DNA of 64,000 bases, from the NCBI GenBank assembly GCA_009193035.1, contig SWDT01000111.1:106023-170022 (forward strand), read 5' to 3'. The translations under genes were made by a program, and so were the position numbers. Position 1 is the first letter of the stretch; each line of letters opens with the position of its first letter. Under the pieces are notes generated by a model. The model saw only the letters and a list, made by a program, of their open reading frames with translations. It was not told where the DNA came from and searched no databases. The DNA comes from Halicephalobus mephisto (Eukaryota > Nematoda > Chromadorea > Rhabditida > Panagrolaimidae). This document shows positions 32,855-44,240 of this stretch, piece by piece.

Positions 32855-32956
32855 TTCCAATTAGCAAGAAAATTAATTAATAAGTATTTATGGATAAGAA
32901 ACCCAGTGATCCAAACACTATTAAAATTCCATAAAAACATTGATACACCCGTAAAA

Positions 32957-33707
32957 TCAGAAATTAGGGACCCAAACAAGCAAAAACGCAGAAGACGGCT
33001 CAAGTCTTGTGTAATATCTCTCTATCCTTTTGGCGACTTTGAATCCGTGGCGTTTGTAGAACCTCAAAGCATCTTCATTATCGGTCTAAAAAGTGAATTC
33101 ATCAAGATTCATACATGAACTAATTTACCTGAACATGAAGAACAACACACAGGAGATTTGGGGTCGTGTAGGCCAGCTTGAAAACGTGTTCCATTAAAAC
33201 TTCCCCTAATCCTTCACCTCTTCTGGGAATCACGATCCCAAGAGAAGAGATATAGAGATAATAATACTTCTGGATATCGGAGTTTTCTTTTGATTCAGGG
33301 ATGCTTCCATTAACGGATTTTTCGCGGACTTTTTGGCCTAACATTGATGGTTTTACCTTCCCTTTTACGTTGATATCCTCGTAATCCCTAGTTTTCACGA
33401 ATTCTGGCAAGTTTTGAGCGTCTTCTTCTTTCCAAAATTTCACAACTTCTGGAGCACAATCATTCATAACCGAACATTTACAAAGTACAACACCCACATC
33501 AGTTCCGTTCGCTCTCAGTAGCTTGTTGAAGTCCTTTTTTCCATTATGGACGATTTCGTGGTAGAATGCTCCTGTGTATGAGATTGGAAAAATTCTACTG
33601 ACCAACGTTTGGATTACCTAAAATCCATGAAATTAAAATTCTTTTTAACAAAGTCAAACCTTGATGTTTCCTTTGGTGACATCCACAAGCTCGACTTCAT
33701 CGGGCAT
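32957..33707 (-). CDS. NAA50-like GNAT acetyltransferase paralogue
   Basis: Three exons (33660-33707, 33129-33617, 32957-33085) encode 221 aa. It starts MPDEVELVDVTKGNIK, like NAA50, then RIFPISYTGAFYHEIV, YYYLYISSLGIVIPRRGEGLG (catalytic Tyr and acetyl-CoA loop), VVLHVQ (catalytic His), ALRFYKRHGFKVA and YYTRLEP. An insertion of about 50 residues (from CSVMNDCAPEVVKFW to IPESKENSD) splits the central sheet strand pair, where NAA50 has a short turn. The catalytic residues are kept, so it is likely active with altered substrate choice. It is the probable first gene of an operon with NAA50: both are on the minus strand with 113 bp between the upstream stop and the downstream ATG. Confidence 0.8.
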
Positions 33708-33827
33708 ATCAATGGACAGGAATGTAAAGACGAGTTTCTGAAATGTAATTTGATAAATATTTTGAAGAAAAAGGAAATTTTGATTTAAAAGTTCCAATTA
33801 AACACAAATAACAATGCAAATCTACGC

Positions 33828-34400
33828 TTCTGGAAGAAGTTGATATATGAAAAGTTAATAAAAATCATAATTAAGTAAGAATTGATATGGAAAGTAAGGT
33901 GAAAATCAGAAAATAAAGAATTCAGAAAGGATAGATAAAAAAACATCTTACATTGTAAAATAATATAAGATAAATTTACATTTTTGGAAGAAGTTGATAT
34001 ATCAAAATTTAATAAAAAATCATAATCAAGTAAGAATTAATATGGAAAGTAAGGTGAAAATCAGAAAATAAAGAATTCAGAAAGGATAGATAAAAAACAT
34101 CTTACATTGTAAAATAATAAAGATAAAATAAATCTACATTTTTAGAAGAAGTTGATATATCAAAAGTTAATAAAAAATCATAATCAAGTAAGAATTGATA
34201 TGGAAAGTAAGGTAAAATTAAAAAATAAAGAATTCAGAAAACACGAAAAAATAATCAAAGAAAAACATCTTACATTATAAAATAATAAATATAACATAAA
34301 TCTACGCTTTTGGAAGAAGTTGATATATCGAAAGTTAATTTTAAAAATGCTAACAGAGCTAGAATTAATATAAAAAGTAGGACAAAAATTAGAAAACATA
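33828..34400. repeat. Imperfect tandem array, monomer about 155-168 bp, 3.6 copies
   Basis: The segment TGGAAGAAGTTGATATAT recurs at 33831, 33985, 34143 (TAGAAG variant) and 34311, followed each time by matching AT-rich sequence (GTAAGAATTGATATGGAAAG, AAAGAATTCAGAAAGGATAG). It sits directly upstream of the acetyltransferase operon. Confidence 0.85.
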
Positions 34401-34738
34401 AAACTCGAAACTGAACGACGGTCGAGGAAAAAGGAACACTCTACATCATAGAACCATCGACAAAAGAAAAATTTTCCCTGGATTTGGTTTTAGAAAATTT
34501 AAAATTTTTCGATTTAAAAATTACATATTTTAATCACCGAAAACTATAATTGAGAATTAATATTCAATATGCTTGTTGCTTTTGCCCTAAGGGGATCGCT
34601 GATAATCGAATTCATTTTTTAATTAAGTCTTCTATTTTCCTAAATTTAAACTAAAAGATATTTAAAAATCTCTATTGATAACTTTAAATGAACCAAATCA
34701 ACTTTTTCTTTATTTTCATATTGTTGGGAGAGAAAAGT

Positions 34739-34897
34739 AGATTAAAAAGAGAGGACCTGAAGGGATGGCCTGAACATCAGGGGCGTGGGATACTGTAGGG
34801 TGTGAGTGAGATTCTCGATTGTCATGTGTGGGAGTTATATAATGATTGTTATCTGTCTTATTCTTCTGGTGAAGATTATCATTATATTTTTGTTTTC
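34739..34897 (+). repeat. Duplicated 155-bp block, copy 1
   Basis: AGAGGACCTGAAGGG...GGCGTGGGATACTGTAGG...GTCATGTGTGGGAGTTATAT...TTCTTCTGGTGAAGATTATC. Copy 2 follows about 229 bp later. More GC-rich and structured than the surroundings, no open frame. Could be a small RNA gene pair or a promoter duplication. Confidence 0.6.
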
Positions 34898-34967
34898 TAC
34901 TTCAACAGTTATTTTTGAATCCACACAACCTTATTTATTGTTAGATTACCGTTGAAACAAAAAACTA

Positions 34968-35125
34968 AATTAAAGAGGACCTGTAGCGACAATCTGAACA
35001 TCAGAGGCGTGGGATACTGTAGGATGTGAATGAAGTTCACAATTGTCATGTGTGGGAGTTATATTATAATTTTTATCTGTTTCTTATTCTTCTGGTGAAG
35101 ATTATCATTATATTTCTGTTTCTTG
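34968..35125 (+). repeat. Duplicated 155-bp block, copy 2
   Basis: Roughly 80% identical to copy 1 by eye, including GGCGTGGGATACTGTAGG and GTCATGTGTGGGAGTTATAT. The best conserved words are spread over the whole block rather than its ends, so it does not look like a transposon with terminal repeats. Confidence 0.6.
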
Positions 35126-35929
35126 TCTGAACACATGTAATTCAATCTAAGAATTTGCAGTCCAAGTTAACGTGAATGAACTTTGATTTCGACACAAGAC
35201 GGAAACTAATTTCTACTGCGATAATTCCTGAGGTTACGGTAGAAGAACGTTCGCTGTTTTGTGAAGCTGATTACTTCAGATTGAATTTTATTATTAATTT
35301 TGAATTTTACATTGTTTAGAATAAAGAAGTTTATATAAGTTTATATATGCAGATATATGCTTTATTCGGCGATTTAGTATATCCCTCAGTACTCAACGTC
35401 AGCTATGGTACAGATCAGATTTTTGAGAATTCACTTTTTGAAATTTGTCAACACAGGTACTTTCTGGATACTGTAAGATTCGCTAAAAAAAAAATTACAT
35501 TTTTTAAGTTGAATTTTTTAAAACAATCGATGTAAAATTCAAATTTTTGCACAATAAAACTGATCTGTCTGAATGTTGCAAGCAAACTGCAGAATTTGCT
35601 TAAATTTCGAAATACTTATAAACACACAAATCCAGACTAATCGACCAGGATATTCCAAACAAATTACGAAATTTCTACTTTGATGTTAAAAACGAATCAA
35701 TCTGCCTGAATGTTGCAAGCAAACTGCGGATTTTTTACTTTTGATCTTTAAAATTTCGACATTGTTAAAAAATCCAAAATCATAAAGACCATTTTGTCAT
35801 TTTTATGACTGACAAAAAAAAAGAAAAAAACTGTTTTCAAAATTTTCAAAAATAAAAACAAAATTTAAAAATCTTCAATCCAAAATTTCGAACAACTTTA
35901 CTAACCCTGTAATCAAAACCAGTAAAAAT
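35126..35929. other. AT-rich intergenic stretch with a short direct repeat
   Basis: TGAATGTTGCAAGCAAACTGC occurs at about 35571 and again at about 35708. No gene seen. Confidence 0.4.
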
Positions 35930-37805
35930 TCACAATTCAGTTTTATTTTCGATTCCAATTTCGATCAATTTTTTCGGTGCATTTTTCTCGAGATACTTGA
36001 TGCATTCTTGATAGACAAAATCAGGCAACATAAATTTCCTTTTTTCACAATGATCATAGACCAACTTGTTTCTGAAAGCCACGAAGACATCCGTCGAAGG
36101 CTCATCCATTACATTCCATCTATGACGACGATCAAAAAGTTCACAAGGTCTTTCTGAAATTAATTACTGTAAAAATTTAAAACTAAAACACTCTAATTTT
36201 TAAATAAAATTTTAAAAAATAATGAAAAAATTTTAAAAAATAATGAAAAAAATTTTTTTAAATTGAAAAATTTTAAATTAAAAAAAATAATGAAAAATTT
36301 TTTTAAATTGGAAAATTTTAAAATTAAAAAAAATTATGAAAATTTTTTTTATTTTTAAAAATAATAAAAATAAATTTCTAAACTTACCCAAAGCGAAAGT
36401 ATTTAAAACGATTTTTTGAATTTCATTTGTAAAAATTTCTTCAGAATTAATTGTTGTGTTTCTTTTCAGAAGTTTCTCAACCGATGAACATACAGTATCC
36501 GCAATCAGTCTTTCGTAACTTCTGTGAAATCGTTCTGGATGTTCAAAAGGAACAGGAGCAATTTTGATGACCAATTTTCCGTTTTTTCCGTTTTTTCTTT
36601 TTTCGTATTCTGGCCAGATATCTCGACAAAAACGTTTCAAAATTTTAATACAGTAATCCTCCGTCATTTCTAGTGGAGTTTCTCCAAATTCTGTCGTTTC
36701 TGTTTCATCGTCTGATTTCGAAAACAATTCTACAGTAGTTTTCGTAATTGACTGAATATTTGTTAATTCTGAATTTTCAGAAGATGGCTTGATAATCAAA
36801 TCTTGAGTAAATCCCGGACTCCAATTAAATACATCCTTTTGAGGACTACCACCTTCAGGCGTTTTATCCAGATTCAAAATACCGGACGATCCAGATCCTT
36901 CAAAAATCGGAGCAGCCACATCAGAAAGATTAAACTAAAAAATAAGAGTTATAAAAATCAAAAATTAAAATCTTTACAAAAAAGTTTAACATGAATTTCT
37001 AGAACTTAAAAAAACTAACTGTAATTTCGAAATCACCAAGGCTTAAAATGAAAATTGGAAATTTTAAAAAAAATACGGTAAATATTCGCTCAACGAAGTG
37101 CTACCGCCCTGTCGAATAGATAGAATAAAATATTCTTTATTTTCCCTTAGGGAATCATATCGTAAATCCATTTTTTCGTTCAGAAAATTCATGTACCATG
37201 TTTTTTAAAAATACTAATTACCCAAATTTGAGTGAATAAACATATGACCTAACCAAAACAAAACATTATGGTTTTTCTAAATATATTTAAAACTTTCTAA
37301 ATCAGGACATATAACATATATCACCTTCTATCCACTTTTTAAAACTTATTTTCATATATGAAATCCCTACCGAGAAACCCAACTACCCTACAGTACCCTA
37401 TCTAAAAAGAACAACTTTTAAAAAAACCAAAAAACTTACATCTAGTAAATTTTCTCCAACATCTACAGTATGATTCCAATTTTGAGCAGGTGGAGATTTC
37501 GATCGAAAAATTAAAACTTCTCGAAAAAGTCGGAGATTTAGCATTTGGCGATAATGATTTTCTATTTTCCAATGAATTTCTGGGACTTCTAGGAGAAACA
37601 GCAGCAAATGGCGTCAAAGGCGGAGGAGTTGAACTTTTGAATTTCGGAGGAGGATTAACAAAAACAAGTCCAAATACTGAATCAATTTTTTCTCCTTGAA
37701 CATAAGTCGGACTTGCATTTTTCTTCAATGTCCCAGTAACTACAGTTTCCCATGATTTTCTACGGTAACGAGTACCTCCAGCACTTGAATCAAATCCAGA
37801 ATTAC
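35930..37805 (-). CDS. 3' exons of the large coiled-coil gene, frame link to upstream unresolved
   Basis: Exons 37518-37805, 37440-37462, 36388-36934 and 35930-36153 splice in phase. They encode RYRRKSWETVVTGTL, a Pro/Ser-rich part, FNLSDVAAPIFEGSGSS, then a folded-looking C-terminus (DYCIKILKRFCRDIWPEYE, FHRSYERLIADTVCSSVEK, DRRHRWNVMDEPSTDVFVAF, LPDFVYQECIKYLEK) ending ENKTEL. No ATG opens the first exon and a TAA precedes it in frame, so it must be spliced from upstream. No good acceptor in the right phase is visible. Either a weak splice (A|GTGGAAG to GGAG|GTACTC) joins it to the 37806-42222 gene, or there is a real or assembly frameshift at about 37806. Family not recognised. Confidence 0.6.
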
Positions 37806-40800
37806 TCAATTAAATTGGGAAATTTCAGAAACATCATCAACAGCATGAGAAATTGATTCATCTTCGTGATTTTTTGCGAGTCTTCCACTAGAGGTAACAA
37901 GTGGAGAAGAATCAGTAACCGAAGAAGATTTAGCCGTACTTGGGAGCTAAATAATAAAAATTATAAAATCAAAAAAACATTGAAATTTAAAAAATAATAA
38001 TATATAAAATTTAAAAAATAATAAAATATAAAATATAAAATTTAAAAAATAATAAAATTTAAAATATAAAATTTAAAAAATAATAAAATTTGAAAAATAA
38101 AAAACCAACCTCTTCGGGAATACTTTCAGAAACAGAATCGTCCTTCTTTTCTACCGTCGTTGTAGAAGACGAACTTACTTCAGTTGTGGACTGTTCAGAA
38201 ACGGTAGTCCCGACAGAACTAGTAGTCGTCGAAGATTCTGTAGATTCAGAAGTAGTTTTAGCTGACTCAACGGGAGTTTCTGCAGAAACTTCTCCATCTT
38301 CTTCCATTGAATTAGGAACCACAACATGACTAGAGACAGAAGTGGCCGAACTTTCAGATGCCGATTGTAAAGCTTCCACGGCTACGTCACTGATCTCACT
38401 TGGCGTTTTGATGTCCTCTAACAACTGACCTTCTTCTTTTTCATTTAGTTTTTCTTCATTTCTTGAAATTAGAGATTCGGATTTATCGATTGGAACTTCT
38501 TCAACATGAGGCGGAGAAGGAACAGGAGATTCACTTCGATCGAGCAACTTCGAGGACAATATTGCCGAAGGCATAACAGTACTACCAGTGGAAGGCACTC
38601 TTTCTGGATCAGAATCTCCATGCTAAAAAATTAGAAAAATTAAAATTAAATAAATTTAAAAATCAAACCGCAATGTTCGTTGGTTGGATGTCCTTTTGTT
38701 TTTGTTCTTCTTCATCGACGAAATCAGGCAAGGACTGCAGATCCCGACCTGAACTGAGACCACCAGAAGACGGAAGAACAGAAAAAACACTATCATCACT
38801 TTTTGCAGATTCTTGTTTTTTTTCTTCTTCAACTTTATTCTGCACAACTTCAATTTCTGATTTTTCTTCTTTTTCTGATGAAACTGAATCATCATCCTTC
38901 AAAGTAGAATCACTACCGTAAACTTCTTTTTTTTCATCATTTTCAAATTCTATTATTTTCGAAAAAGGTTCAATTTCTGCAATCGAAGACACATCCCGAC
39001 TTGTTCTTCCGCCAGATTCAACTTCTTTCATTTCAAAAATATCTTTTTCAACAAAATCTTCAACATCGGTTTCTTTTGTTTTTTCTTCAAAAACATCTCC
39101 TGCGGCTAAATCAGAAAAATTATTTTCAGATTTATTTTGAGTTTTTTCTTTTTCACTGTCGTTTTTAAAAGACGAAAAATCCAATTTCGGAATTAATTGT
39201 TCTGCCGGACTTCTTGGGACAATGATATCCGGCTGGAGATTTTCTCGAAGAACATCTTTGATTTTTTGGTTCTGAGTTTCACATTTCTCAGAAATAATAG
39301 AATTATTTTCTTCAAAATTGTAATTTTGTTCAAAACCGATTTTTCTTTTGTTCGAAAAAACAGGAATCTTCGATCTGGATTGAGTCGATGAAAGAATCGA
39401 CGAAGTACTACTTTTAAAAACCCGGTCATCTGAAGCCGTCGATTTCTCAGTAATCTGTTTTTTCAAATTCGATTCTCTTCTAGGTTTAGGAATCAACGAA
39501 CCCATAGGTTTCCTATTCCCGGATTGTCGACTACTGGATTCCGTCAGCTCAGCTTCCGTCGACGAAGAAATAGGAACAGATTCTGCAGTAGCTTTACCGA
39601 CCACATGTCTAACCAGCATCCGAACAGCTTTCTTTTCCATTTTCTGGACAGCTTTTTCCTTTTCATTTGTATTTTTCAGAATATTAACGACTTTTTTGGC
39701 AGCTTCCAATCGTTCATTAAATCCAGCTATTACTTCCTTCTCAAAACTGTCCACATTCAATTCTCCAAAAATACTGAAAGAAAACGACTTCCTAGTTCTG
39801 TCACTTTCTCGTCTCTTCAACGTTTGAATAATTTTCTTAATTTCTGCTTGAAGTTGTTTTATTTTCCTCACCACCAAACTCACATTTTCCTAAAAAAATC
39901 AAAATTTATAAGAAAATTAAAATTTTCAAACCTTATTGTAAATTTTTAACAATTCTTCTACTTGATTTTTGGTTTTTTCTTCCATAGAAGACAAATCTTT
40001 CAGATATTTCTCAGCTTTCTTAACTACTTCATAATTACCATTTTTCTTCGCATAACCAAGTTCAGCCATACAGAATTTCCTTCTAGCAGCCACATTCATC
40101 TGAAGTGTCGCATGGAACTCCTTACAGAGCTTCTCTCGGGTCAAAGATGTCCAGAGGGCGATTTCCTTCGTCGTTGGAGACACGTCTTTAGGATTCGCTG
40201 AATTAACTACTTTTGATCGATGCAATTGTGGAGTACCATCAATATTCATAAAATCAATCTTCTTAGAAGTATTGTCCTTCAAAGTAGAACTTCCTTTACC
40301 ATCATCGAGAGATTCTTGTTGAACTCGAGAATCCTTATCTACAGAATCTACCTGTTTAGACAAATGTTGGACTTTTTTTTCCTCCAAACTTTGACTTTTC
40401 ACAGGATTGTTACTTTTGAACACAGGAGAATTCAGCAAAGCAATAACCTCATCAATTCTGGCCTTTGTTGATTGAATGTCCTTCATCGCAGTATATCCAG
40501 TCACATTCTGGATATCTGAACTGCCAATCCTATTAGCACTTCCACAATCCGGTAAATTCCTCTTCTTGCTCGCGATAACACCAGGAGTAAAGTATCGTTC
40601 ATCCGAGTCTTCATCTGAGGATTCTAAAAACATAAATTTCATTATTTCCTACTGTAAATATTAAACTCACTTGTTTTAGGAAATTCCGTCATTGGTGTAC
40701 GGTAAAGATTTTGCGGAGTAGATCCAGGTTCCAAGGGAGATTTGGCAGGAGGTCTTTGGGGAGACGAAACAGAACTCACGATGCTGGGAATTGCATAGCC

Positions 40801-42222
40801 ATCTTCGTCTTGTTGAGGGATATTACTCCCATCAGGTACCATTGGAGTAGAAGCAGACACAGGATCAGCGGATTTGGATCTGTTGAAGTTCATCGGTTGC
40901 CAATTGTCAAATCTTTTTTGAACGGCAGAAGTGAATTCATTCGACGAACCTACAGTAATATTTGACTTCGGAATCCTTCTTTCGGAGAATCTCAGAGAAC
41001 TGGAATGGGCAGTAGTAGTGTTACTGTGACTTCCACATCCGTCTTCGCAATTCAGTTGATGCAGAGTCAGGCCTCTCTTGACGGCGTCTTCTGGAGTCAA
41101 TTTCGAAGATGAAAGAAAAACTCTATCAAAGGATCTGCTTCTTGATTGACTTTTAGGTTTTTTCTTTTGTACAATATTCCTTGGTTTCTTTGGAGTTTCC
41201 GTCTGGGGAACATCGACCGATCCAGACCCGAATAAGCTTCTACGGCAATGGTGATGGGCCGGGATCGGACCTCGGAACTCGTAATTGAAGATCCTCCTTT
41301 GAGCGTCAGGATCGAGTGGACGATCATTCATATCATTTCTCCCCGGGGTAATGGATCTGCGTCGTTGGGAATTGCTGTGTTTTGGTCTACTGGAAGCAGA
41401 GGAACAAGAAGAAACAGACTGAGTTCGAGAACGACCAGGTTGACGGACTTGATTCGTTTCTTCGCTTGCTGCAGGAATTCAAAACCATAAAATTTAAACA
41501 ATATAACAAGTAACTTACAAGTGATGGAAGAACATTCTTCGGCAGAGGGTTCGAAAGAGCTCAAAGAAGGCCCATGGCAATTGGCACCAGAAGGAAGCAA
41601 AGGAATACTCTGGATTCTTGGCGGATTCGCTGGAACTACAAATTTCTCCAAATCCGGAAGTTTAGGTTGTTCAGGGTCCTAGAAAAACAAAATCACATAT
41701 GAAATTGTAGTAACAACGAAGACAATCAATTTTAAAAATATACAAATAGGTAAAAATAAAACTTACAACATTTTCTGAAAAATCGGTCGAATTTTCGGGC
41801 AGTTCCAATAACTGAGCGTAGATTTTTGCTTTTTCCTTCAGATCATTAGTGGACTTCAATCGGGATCTCAATTCCTGAATCTGAAAAGTAGAATTTTATT
41901 GAAAATTCACATATGAAAAAATTCAGAAATTAATACACTAAAAACTTCTAAAAATTAATTAATGTTTCAAAATTAAGAGATGAAGAAATTTGAAAATTGA
42001 TATATGAAAAAAGATTGAAATTAATATATGGAAATTTTCCAAAAATTGATATATGAAGAAATTTCTAAAATTGATATATGAAAAAAGATTGAAATTAATA
42101 TATGGAACTTTTCCAAAAATTGATATATGAAGAAATTTCTAAAATTGATATATGAAAAACTTAAAAATACTTACTTGTTGGAGTTTTCCTTTTCTTGTGG
42201 AGCCCTCGGCAGTGCTTGGCAT
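37806..42222 (-). CDS. Large Ser/Glu-rich coiled-coil protein, unknown
   Basis: Eight exons (42175-42222, 41767-41880, 41519-41678, 40671-41468, 39932-40623, 38669-39889, 38110-38622, 37806-37946) splice in phase to 1228 aa, ending SEISQFN. The N-terminus starts MPSTAEGSTRKGKLQQIQ with a short coiled coil. A basic Ser/Arg part follows (SRSRSFDRVFLSSSKLTPED), then a helical region (LTREKLCKEFHATL, YEVVKKAEKYLKDLSSMEE, VVRKIKQLQAEIKKIIQTL). Next are about 400 residues of acidic low complexity and a Ser/Thr/Val tract. Charge segregation and size recall centrosomal or cytoskeletal scaffolds such as CEP350, but I see no diagnostic domain. The stop at 37806-37808 may be the end of one isoform; the exons at 35930-37805 probably belong to this gene too. 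Confidence 0.7.
41990..42165. repeat. Tandem repeat in intron 1 of the coiled-coil gene
   Basis: A unit of about 74 bp containing ATTGATATATGAAAAAAGAT and ATTAATATATGGAA is repeated about 2.3 times. GATATATGAA words also mark the 33.8-34.4 kb array. Confidence 0.7.
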
Positions 42223-42364
42223 CTTTCATGCACCTTTTTCGAAAACAGAAAATCTAAAAAAGCGATGTTGAGCTTAGCAACCAGAAATGGCCCGAGTAAA
42301 TTGTCGGTTGAATTTTCCGCGAAAAAAAATTTGAATTTTCGAACGCGCGCGAAATTTTAGATCA

Positions 42365-42855
42365 AAAGATATAAATTTTTTAAATTAAAATAATTTAATT
42401 TTTTATTTATTTAAAATAAAAATCTAAAGTCGTTGATGGAGATTGTTGGAGAATTGTATGATTTGGAAAATTTTCTGAAAATATAAAAATTGATATATGG
42501 AGTTTAGTGTACTCCGGGAGGAAACTCGGACAATCACTGAAAACTCTTCGGAAAAATATTATAAAACTGTAATTGCAGATTCTCTATCGTCAATTTGCAG
42601 TTAATTTCACAATAGAGGAAATAACCATTTTTTTGGATTCTGTTTTCGGAGGATTATCAGGTATATGAAGCTTATTAAAATCGACAAATGAAAGAAATTT
42701 GAAGTTCCGGTTTATTCGTCATCGTGGTGGAGTAGATCTTTCAGTTTCTTTCTTTATTTCTCGCGGTTTCGGGAGAATTTTCCCCAATCGTTTCCTGATT
42801 CCTTGTGTGGTATAAATAATACACGTAAAATCCAACTACTGTATTATGTCCTCAG
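42365..42855. other. Intergenic
   Basis: Upstream flank of the coiled-coil gene. Several short frames are open, none convincing. Confidence 0.4.
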
Positions 42856-43038
42856 GGAGTCTCCGCCCTATCAGCCGACGTGTCCGGATCGCAATATAAA
42901 ACTAGGAAAATTGAATCCTGCGATGAAAGGGAATCAGATTGTCTATTGAATCTATTGGATTTCTGTAGAGCTCAGTCGACTTGGGTTGACGAGTCCGAAG
43001 AAACTTTTTTTTTCAATTCGCTTGATAATGTTGAATAA
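42856..43038 (+). CDS. Orphan terminal exon, unknown protein
   Basis: After an acceptor-like TGTCCTCAG (just before 42856) a frame stays open for 60 codons to TAA (43036-43038). It reads GVSALSADVSGSQYKTRK, CDERESDCLLNLLDFC, then an acidic stretch ending NSLDNVE. Composition is coding-like. No plus-strand partner exon is visible. It may be a remnant of a retroelement or of a lost gene. Confidence 0.3.
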   Translation, partial: GVSALSADVSGSQYKTRKIESCDERESDCLLNLLDFCRAQSTWVDESEETFFFNSLDNVE

Positions 43039-43596
43039 ACTTATTTAGAAAATTGCTTATGGCAGAAACCTCAATCTTCCGCTTGGTCTCGGAGCTGTGT
43101 AGCTATCATCGAACGCTCAACTTTGACGTCAAATTCAGAATCTACACTCTGATTACTTTATTCTAAATACGTTTTGTAGAAATTTAAGGAGATTTAACTT
43201 TTTATTTTGAAAATGTACAGTTACATACAGCGACTCTCGATTACAAAGATCTCCAAAAATCGAAAGAGAAATCCTCCGAAAAAGTCAAATTTAGTTATGA
43301 AATTCAAACGTAACTGCAGTTTTGCAATTAGAAATCCGGCAAAACTCAGATTCTAAAGTGAAAGTTCATAACCATTGCTTATTCGTAAGCAAAATTTCGA
43401 CATTTATGAAAAGTACAGATCGCAGTTAGATCCAAAAAGTCGCTTTTTTAGAAAACATCAAAATGAATCTTCATAAAACTATAATTTTTAGCTTAACAGT
43501 TTTTGGAGTGGGAAAAAGTAAAAACTAGTTAGTACAGGGAAGGTTGATAGGTACCAAATCGAAGACTGGTGGACAAAAAGTACTTAAGTTACATAG

Positions 43597-44145
43597 TTAC
43601 TTAGACGGCCTATTATCCTTGTTGGTGTCGTCAATAATTACGGTTGACCTTACATGAGTCCCAGAATCTTCTTCCATCACTTCGACTTCTTTGATGGTCA
43701 ACCAGTGATGGACAAAAACACTGAAAATGAACTAGAAATCAATTACGCATTCCGCTGGATGTCCTCTGAACAATGACCAAGATATTCAAATTTTTTTATT
43801 TTCAAAATCACTTTTTCTAATTTACTATGTAGATATCAAAATATTCAAAAATCCAGATATTAAAAAAAGTCCACTGCTTGACTGGATTATTCATTCTCAT
43901 TAAATAATCAATCTTAAATGACAAAAAAGTTTTTCCAAAAACGTTGAGATTCATTCACAAGGGACTTAGTGATTCAGAAATTCATCCATAAAAAGTTCCT
44001 TCGAAAAAAGTTTAGGGCTTCAGAAGTTCACAAAAGTCATGCAGATGATTTGGAATTGTCTTCTGCATCTACAAAAATAACTGTAGAGGAATAGAGACAC
44101 AAGTACACAGAAGATGACGAAGATATCAAAGTTGTGAAATTTCCT
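43597..44145 (-). CDS. Candidate extra 3' exons of the GPR180-like gene
   Basis: Exon X (44032-44145) starts after CTCCAG and ends at a GTGAAC donor. Its 38 codons encode a basic-flanked TM segment (FDIFVIFCVLVSLFLYSYF). It is phase 0 at both ends, as is exon 8 of the GPR180-like gene. A possible final exon Y (43597-43720) follows TTTTCAG. In its best frame it reads VFVHHWLTIKEVEVMEEDSG...DNRPSK but in phase 2, so X and Y do not join cleanly in that frame. In phase 0, Y reads CFCPSLVDHQRS and stops early. Weak evidence; it may be an alternative C-terminus. Confidence 0.25.
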
Positions 44146-44240
44146 CTGGAGTTTTTTAGAGAAAATTTCAGTAAAATGTGAGTCGAGAACCGTGCAATAT
44201 TCATCGGATTAAAAATTACACATTTTTTCACTGTAATTGA

